In this document: piece after piece, positions 59,205 to 64,000 of the stretch
Position numbering within the stretch: position 1 is the stretch's first letter
Layout of the letters: the number at the start of each line of letters is the position of its first letter
From: Batrachochytrium dendrobatidis JAM81
Lineage: Eukaryota; Chytridiomycota; Chytridiomycetes; Rhizophydiales
Assembly: GCF_000203795.2 (NCBI RefSeq)
Contig: NW_006281101.1
Span: 227,142 to 291,141 of the forward strand
DNA: 64,000 bases
Direction: 5' to 3'
Position numbers and translations under genes: made by a program
The notes under the pieces: model-generated
What the model saw: the letters and a program-made list of their open reading frames with translations, nothing else
The model's database searches: none
Told to the model about the DNA's origin: nothing

Positions 59205-59580
59205 AGCTGTATATTCACGTAAAATGGATGCCAAATAGGGGTTTAAAGTATAATAAACAGTCAGTCTTGTAGAATGATTGGTGCTAATTCATACCAAACT
59301 TATTAGTCACATTGTGTTCTCTAAACTCGTCAACAAAGCTACGTATTCGACATGGCCTATCAATTAATCAACAAACAGCAATGTTGCAAGATAGAGCTTC
59401 ATACTATCCATTAAACTCGCTGAAAATATAGTAATGGTTTTGTATAGCGTCACTCCATACAGAGAATGGTTATTCAAGTCGATTTCTGGTAGAAAAGTAC
59501 AACTGATGTTTAATGATTGTTTATTCCAGATCAAACAAGACTGCATGGACAAGTGTTTTATTCTACGTGAATACGGCTGT
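59205..59580. mobile_element. Candidate MITE-like element B (376 bp)
   Basis: Ends AGCTGTATATTCACGTAAAA and TTCTACGTGAATACGGCTGT are inverted repeats. Near its right end the words TTTCTGGTAGAAAA and ACTGATGTTTAA (about 59478-59515) recur in element C. It ends 142 bp before the TXNDC17-like ATG. Confidence 0.55.
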
Positions 59581-59721
59581 GATCGTATTGATTGCCAATA
59601 TTTTTATAAAATAGCGTCATTACTCTGGTAAAAGTAGTCAATGGGTCATTTTGGCCATTGAAATCTGGCTCAGCTGTTGGTTTCATTCTTGCCTAAACCA
59701 ATACATTGCTAAACCACTAAC

Positions 59722-60423
59722 ATGAGAATTATCAGAATTGAGAACGAGGCAGACTTTGATAGTACCATCAAAGCCACTGTTGCCGAAGCCAGTGGCCGAG
59801 TGTTTGTCCTGCTTTTTGGTACTGAAGCTCCCGCTACTGGACAGTCCTGGTGCTCTGATTGCGTAATTGGTAAGTCGACACTACATGATTATTGGTCTCT
59901 CTTATTCTCAGACTCGTTCAACTAGTGTAGCATTTAGACTTGCTTGACTATCAAATCAGATTCGCTGCTATATCTGGCCATGTGTTTTTTCAATTGCTGA
60001 AATCGGCCTAGCTAATAATATTGCTTGTGTTGAATAGCTGATCCTCTGATTCGCAAAAGCATTGCCAAGATCTCTGATGCGGTCTTGATTGAGGCACCTG
60101 CTGGCTCTCGTGGTGCAGAGTAAGCCGTCTCGCTAGATGTTGAATACACAACTAAAATAGTCTCATTTGAATGACGCATCTAAACTTGTCTGGTTTTAGC
60201 AATCAGTATTGTGCTTTGACTATCTTCTCACTAGGTATATCTAACTTGTTTTTTGGCAACATTTTGAATTGGTAGGTATCGGTCAAGCAAGTATCACGAT
60301 CACCCAGATATCAAATTGATGGCAGTTCCAACACTCATTGAATGGGGAAAACAAGGCCCACTTAAGCGACTTGTGGAGGAAGATTGTGCTAGACAAGATT
60401 TGCTGGATGCTTTTTGCCAGTGA
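59722..60423 (+). CDS. TXNDC17: TXNDC17/TRP14-like thioredoxin-fold protein
   Basis: Exons 59722-59869, 60038-60119, 60276-60423; 125 aa. The redox motif WCSDC (family WCxDC) is followed by VIADPLIRKSIAK, and the terminal VPTLIEWGKQGPLKRL matches the family. Length equals the usual about 123 aa. Members are cytosolic disulfide and S-nitrosothiol reductases that take electrons from thioredoxin reductase. Three small phase-consistent exons. Flanked on both sides by MITE-like elements. Confidence 0.88.
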
Positions 60424-61275
60424 TTTGAAAGCATACGAGTAAAAATAGCTTGATTAAAAATCTTATATGATTGCTAAACAGCAATCAACCGACTAATGAA
60501 GCCATTTGGTCTGAATAAATCGAGACATTATGTGTTACTTGGGATAGTATCTAGTGATTCAACTCTGCACCTTTTAATGTTTTGATACAACCAGCTTATA
60601 CCACAGTCGTATTCACGTAAAATCAGCCATTAAGAATACCAATTTCTAGTAGAAAACACGACTGATGTTTAAATATTGTATATTTGAACAAAATAAAGGT
60701 TGCTGCAAGATAGACAAGTGTTCCGTTTTACAAATGCGATTGTAAAATACATAATTAAACGTGTGGATACATTTATCCACGTCGGGTTTCCGTATCACAA
60801 TCAAAAATCCTGACAGCCAATAAAACGTGCATTGATCCAGAACACGAATAAAGTAAGGTGCTTTACGAAATCACTCAATATAAACCATTAATTAAAATTC
60901 AGCAGTGCGAGGCAAGACAAAGTATATATTTGTACTTTTTACAGCCATGGATGTACAAGGTGGATTTCGGACAAGATCGCGATTAAAAGGCAGATAAGCT
61001 AGATTAGATGGGGTGGATGCAGAGATCTGTACCAAAATCACCTTGTTAGATATATTACTCTCCACGCAAATATGTGTACATTTAGCAGATAGAGTATAAA
61101 ATATGGCGCTTGTTTCACTATTATGTCCCTATATACTTTCTACTTTACAAGACAATAAGTGCGATTGCTATTTGGCAGCCTTTTTGTTTATTATCCATCC
61201 CTTTTATATTTCATATATCGACTCTTTCTATTCTTCGTTTGTTGCCTTATTCTACATTGATTTACATTTACAAAA
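60424..61275. other. Intergenic with MITE-like element C
   Basis: No supported gene; contains element C at 60604-60742 and an AT-rich promoter for the glycosyltransferase gene. Confidence 0.45.
60604..60742. mobile_element. Candidate MITE-like element C (139 bp)
   Basis: Left end CAGTCGTATTCACGTAAAAT, right end CCGTTTTACAAATGCGATTG. Its interior shares TTTCTAGTAGAAAA and ACTGATGTTTAA with element B, and AAGTGTTCC with element D. Confidence 0.5.
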
Positions 61276-62727
61276 ATGACTGCTGGGCGGACTTCAGAAG
61301 AGTCCGACACGAGCGGGTTTACACTTCACGATGACACAAATAATGCTCCTAAATCATTTGGTAAAGACATAGAAAAGCAAGGTTTCCCTGGACCTGTAAG
61401 TCATGCAACTACAGCCGACACTTGTCGTACAAATACAGGAAACACAAATGCTGTAATGGCTTTGCTATCTGAAATGTGGCTATTTCATATCATCTTCATT
61501 CTTGGCTTTACATATCTCATGACCTTCCACCTCCCACAGTACTATGTTGATGATCAGTTGTGGAACTATGGTTGTTATTGGAAACTTGGCTGGATCATGC
61601 CTTTGCCCTATACTCTTATATGTTTTTTCGGTCTTGCTCTCCCCTTTCGTACTACAAAATTTATTATTCGCGATCCTACCACTGCACGCCGCGTGGATAA
61701 TCTCTACATTCTTACTGTTACCAAGGGCGATAATTTAGAAGCGGTTATGCGATCGTGGAATGCTCACAAGCACCTAGAGGCTCTTGATCCCTGTGTTCGA
61801 GTGCATGTTTTAACTGACGAGCCTCACTTTATTGAAGGCATCAATTGCTTCACATGTCCCAAAAGCTTTCAAACTCTTCATTCCAAATACAAGGCTCGTG
61901 CACTAGAATGGTATCGTCAGAGCATGAAGTACACTGAGCACGACTGGGTACTCCATCTTGATGAAGAATCGGTGATTGACGACCAATCTGTGTTGCGCTG
62001 TTTAGATTTCATCAAATACGAGCACGATTACCATTGGGGCCAGGGTGTTATTCTATACAATCAATACAGGTACTGGCGTAATTGGCTTTTCACCGTGGCA
62101 GATGCAATTCGAGTTGCTGATGATTTGGCTCGCTTTCAGCTGCAATACACCTACTTCCACCGACCAGTATTTGGCGCACACGGTTCCTTTTTGCTCATGA
62201 ATGGTGCAGTCGAGAATGCTGTCACTTGGGATCTTGGATCTTTGACTGAAGACTATCAGTTTGCAACCTCGGCATGGCAAATGGGATACAAATGTGGCAA
62301 GATTCCTGCTCTTGTTCGCGAACAGTCACCCATTGATTTGATTGGGTTCCTCAAACAACGTCGTCGATGGTATGTTGGTATCCGTCGTCTTCCTATGCTT
62401 CTCCCCAAAATCTGGGCCGCCTTTTGGACCCTTGGTATTTTTGCTCTCTATGGCACGATTGCTTCTGTTTTTCTTGGTATCTGGATTCCTCTTGGTACAC
62501 CTCGTTGGTTTGGTCTTCTCAAAGACTTTTCGTTTGTCACGTTTATTTACTTGTACTTACTGGGTATCTTTATCCAAGAGGTAGATCGAAAAACCAACCC
62601 AATTATGATATTTTTGCGGTTGATCGTGACAGCAGTGTTGCAGTTTATTGCTTGTGTGATAGAAGCCATGGCAATCATGTACGGCATTATTTTCCCTCCT
62701 GCCGACTTTGATGTCATTCGAAAATAA
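61276..62727 (+). CDS. Egghead-type GT2 glycosyltransferase
   Basis: Single exon, 483 aa. A Thr/Asp-rich cytosolic N-terminus leads to two membrane segments (about 66-86 and 104-124). The GT2 catalytic domain has VLTDEPHFI, LHLDEES (residues 226-232, the D-x-D-like metal site), GSLTEDYQF (catalytic Asp about 326) and QRRRWYVG (361-368). At least three more membrane segments follow (from AAFWTLGIFALYGTIASVFL). The pattern matches egghead/BRE-3 beta-1,4-mannosyltransferases, which extend glucosylceramide in invertebrates, more than chitin synthases. Substrate here is unknown; glycolipid or wall polysaccharide mannosylation is plausible. Membrane location is Golgi or plasma membrane by inference. 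Confidence 0.8.
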   Translation: MTAGRTSEESDTSGFTLHDDTNNAPKSFGKDIEKQGFPGPVSHATTADTCRTNTGNTNAVMALLSEMWLFHIIFILGFTYLMTFHLPQYYVDDQLWNYGCYWKLGWIMPLPYTLICFFGLALPFRTTKFIIRDPTTARRVDNLYILTVTKGDNLEAVMRSWNAHKHLEALDPCVRVHVLTDEPHFIEGINCFTCPKSFQTLHSKYKARALEWYRQSMKYTEHDWVLHLDEESVIDDQSVLRCLDFIKYEHDYHWGQGVILYNQYRYWRNWLFTVADAIRVADDLARFQLQYTYFHRPVFGAHGSFLLMNGAVENAVTWDLGSLTEDYQFATSAWQMGYKCGKIPALVREQSPIDLIGFLKQRRRWYVGIRRLPMLLPKIWAAFWTLGIFALYGTIASVFLGIWIPLGTPRWFGLLKDFSFVTFIYLYLLGIFIQEVDRKTNPIMIFLRLIVTAVLQFIACVIEAMAIMYGIIFPPADFDVIRK

Positions 62728-62773
62728 AGTCCATTTTTGGCTTTGTGATTACCAAAAACTTGTTCATCTTTTA

Positions 62774-63104
62774 CACTCATTCACGTAAAACATTAAAAGT
62801 GCCAAACTACATAATAAACATCCAATTCCATGAAATGATTGTCGGTTTACTAGACAGCATTGTGTTTTTTAAACATGTTCGTTGGTCCTCTTGATGACTG
62901 GTATGGAAACAGGCGCGAAACATGATATTTTAGGACCATCTTGACTCAAAACTAGTGTGTATCATACAATGGCTGCTGCGTTTGAAAGAATCGAGAGTGT
63001 CTAATAGGAAAGCGCAACAAGTATTCAAGTATTTTGTATTCCAACGCAAAATAAAGGTCATTGCGATATAAATACAAGTGTTCCATTTTACATGAATACG
63101 ACAG
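62774..63104. mobile_element. Candidate MITE-like element D (331 bp)
   Basis: Left end ACTCATTCACGTAAAACAT, right end CCATTTTACATGAATACGAC. It fills almost the whole gap between the glycosyltransferase stop and ATG5, ending 38 bp before the proposed ATG5 start. Confidence 0.5.
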
Positions 63105-63141
63105 TAAAACACTGTTACTTTGATCTTATCCAAGTTGGCCA

Positions 63142-64000
63142 ATGTCGACATATGTCAGCTCATCACCTGCAGCCCATGATGGTCAAACAGCATGCATTTC
63201 CAAGCAAATATGGGATGGCACAGTTCCACTATCAATATCCATACCAGCACACTCGACCAATTTCTATGCAAGTATCTGAATAGACTTGTTGGATCATCTC
63301 TTGTTTCAATACAATACTATTTTGCAATGTATTTCCAACAGTCTGGTTAGCATTGCTATTTTATCCATTATAAATGTGCCTAACTTCAAGTCCACCAATT
63401 AGGTACTTGCACGGAGATGTTCATATTTGCCCCTCCTTCTCATACAAGTCAAGTCCTATCTATGCGATAAACTGAAATTATCCATAAAAGTCGACGATGC
63501 AGAGATTTGGTTTTCAGCAAACGGCATTCCATTAAAATGGCAAGTGCAGTTTCAATTCGATTCGCAGGTTTATATACACCAACAGCGATCATGCAATACT
63601 GACTTGCTTCATTCGGAATGAGTTAACTCGTTGGACATTGTAGGCATTATCCGATTGGTCTCTTGTTTGATATCTATTCATTGTCGACACAAAAATCAAA
63701 ACCTATCCAATTGCCTTGGAATATTGCAATGCATTATACCGATTTTCCATCCGATTCGCTTATCACTATGGACGAAGAGGGATGTGGACCAAATACACTT
63801 CGAGATCATTTTATGGGAATGATCAAACAGGTATTTCAGTATGAGATCCCGTTTTATCGATTGACGTGTGATAAAGCGTATCCCACTTTGCATTCATCAA
63901 CTCGACTTCAATTTAATACCATGATTTGAAATCGTTGTAGGCAGACTATATGCGCAATGGATCAATTTCTCGTGTGATGACATTGAGTACCCAAGATCAA
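63142..64000 (+). CDS. ATG5: Autophagy protein Atg5 (partial, runs off window)
   Basis: Exons read: 63142-63271 (MSTYVSSSPAAHDG ... KQIWDGTVPLSISIPA), 63403-63539 (SYLPLLLIQVKSYLCDKLKL ... IWFSANGIPLKW), 63644-63830 (HYPIGLLFDIY, LPWNIAMHYTDFPSDSL, FMGMIKQ), 63941-64000+ (ADYMRNGSISRVMTL). The text IWDG...IP, PLKWHYPIGLLFD and the FM..IKQADY block identify Atg5, the acceptor in the Atg12-Atg5 conjugate that drives Atg8 lipidation. The third intron begins with GC (TG|GCAAGT) and the joined codon restores the invariant PLKWHYPIG, so the GC donor is secure. Exons 1 and 2 do not share phase with the donor I chose, so a small exon or another donor between 63272 and 63402 is missing from this model. 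The conjugated Lys lies beyond the window. Confidence 0.85.

Noticed and set aside
1..64000. tRNA, rRNA genes and CRISPR arrays
   Set aside because: None could be recognised; the 48-bp repeats at 1715-1860 are in-frame coding repeats without spacers, not a CRISPR array.

Overview
The window looks like nuclear DNA of a zoosporic (chytrid) fungus, most likely Batrachochytrium or a close Rhizophydiales relative. This is inferred from short GT-AG introns in nearly all housekeeping genes, a flagellum-linked MORN5 gene, fungal families (DUF4246, Kelch-BTB, PAS-kinase-like), and an accessory part with pepsin-like protease relatives, small secreted repeat or coiled-coil proteins and a broken crinkler/kinase-like gene. 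Species cannot be fixed from sequence alone.

Accessory part (1-24.9 kb): gene-poor and repeat-rich. Two direct copies of a 5.1-5.7 kb unit (107-5845 and 8921-14047) each carry a secreted Ser/Gln-rich protein gene and a four-exon pepsin-like gene, both on the minus strand. Between the copies lies a decayed crinkler/kinase-like gene (about 7.54-8.93 kb). Two paralogous secreted coiled-coil genes follow (15.06-15.71 and 22.59-23.46 kb); they share upstream blocks and an identically placed TATA element. An ARM-repeat/DUF4246 gene (17.09-20.44 kb), interrupted by a 256-base assembly gap, sits between them.

Housekeeping part (24.9-64 kb): dense, intron-rich and conserved. In order: an unresolved minus-strand gene, AP-3 sigma, MORN5, WDR82/Swd2, proteasome RPN3, mitochondrial peroxiredoxin, sirtuin, Kelch-BTB, a mucin-like membrane protein, S1/P1 nuclease, FKBP25-like isomerase, ER cyclophilin, SNW1/Prp45, threonine deaminase, PAS-kinase-like kinase, TXNDC17-like thioredoxin, an egghead-type GT2 transferase, and ATG5 running off the right edge. 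Several neighbours are divergent with short shared promoters.

The main leads are: (1) the duplicated secreted cassette, whose protease-like genes have both lost the second catalytic Asp motif and differ more in coding than in flanking DNA; (2) a dispersed terminal-inverted-repeat motif related to GTATTCACGTAAAAT that repeatedly ends just upstream of gene starts in one orientation; (3) an ARM-DUF4246 fusion; (4) a sirtuin whose zinc site is split by a 62-residue insertion. Exon coordinates were worked out by hand from splice consensus and family alignment from memory; no search was run.
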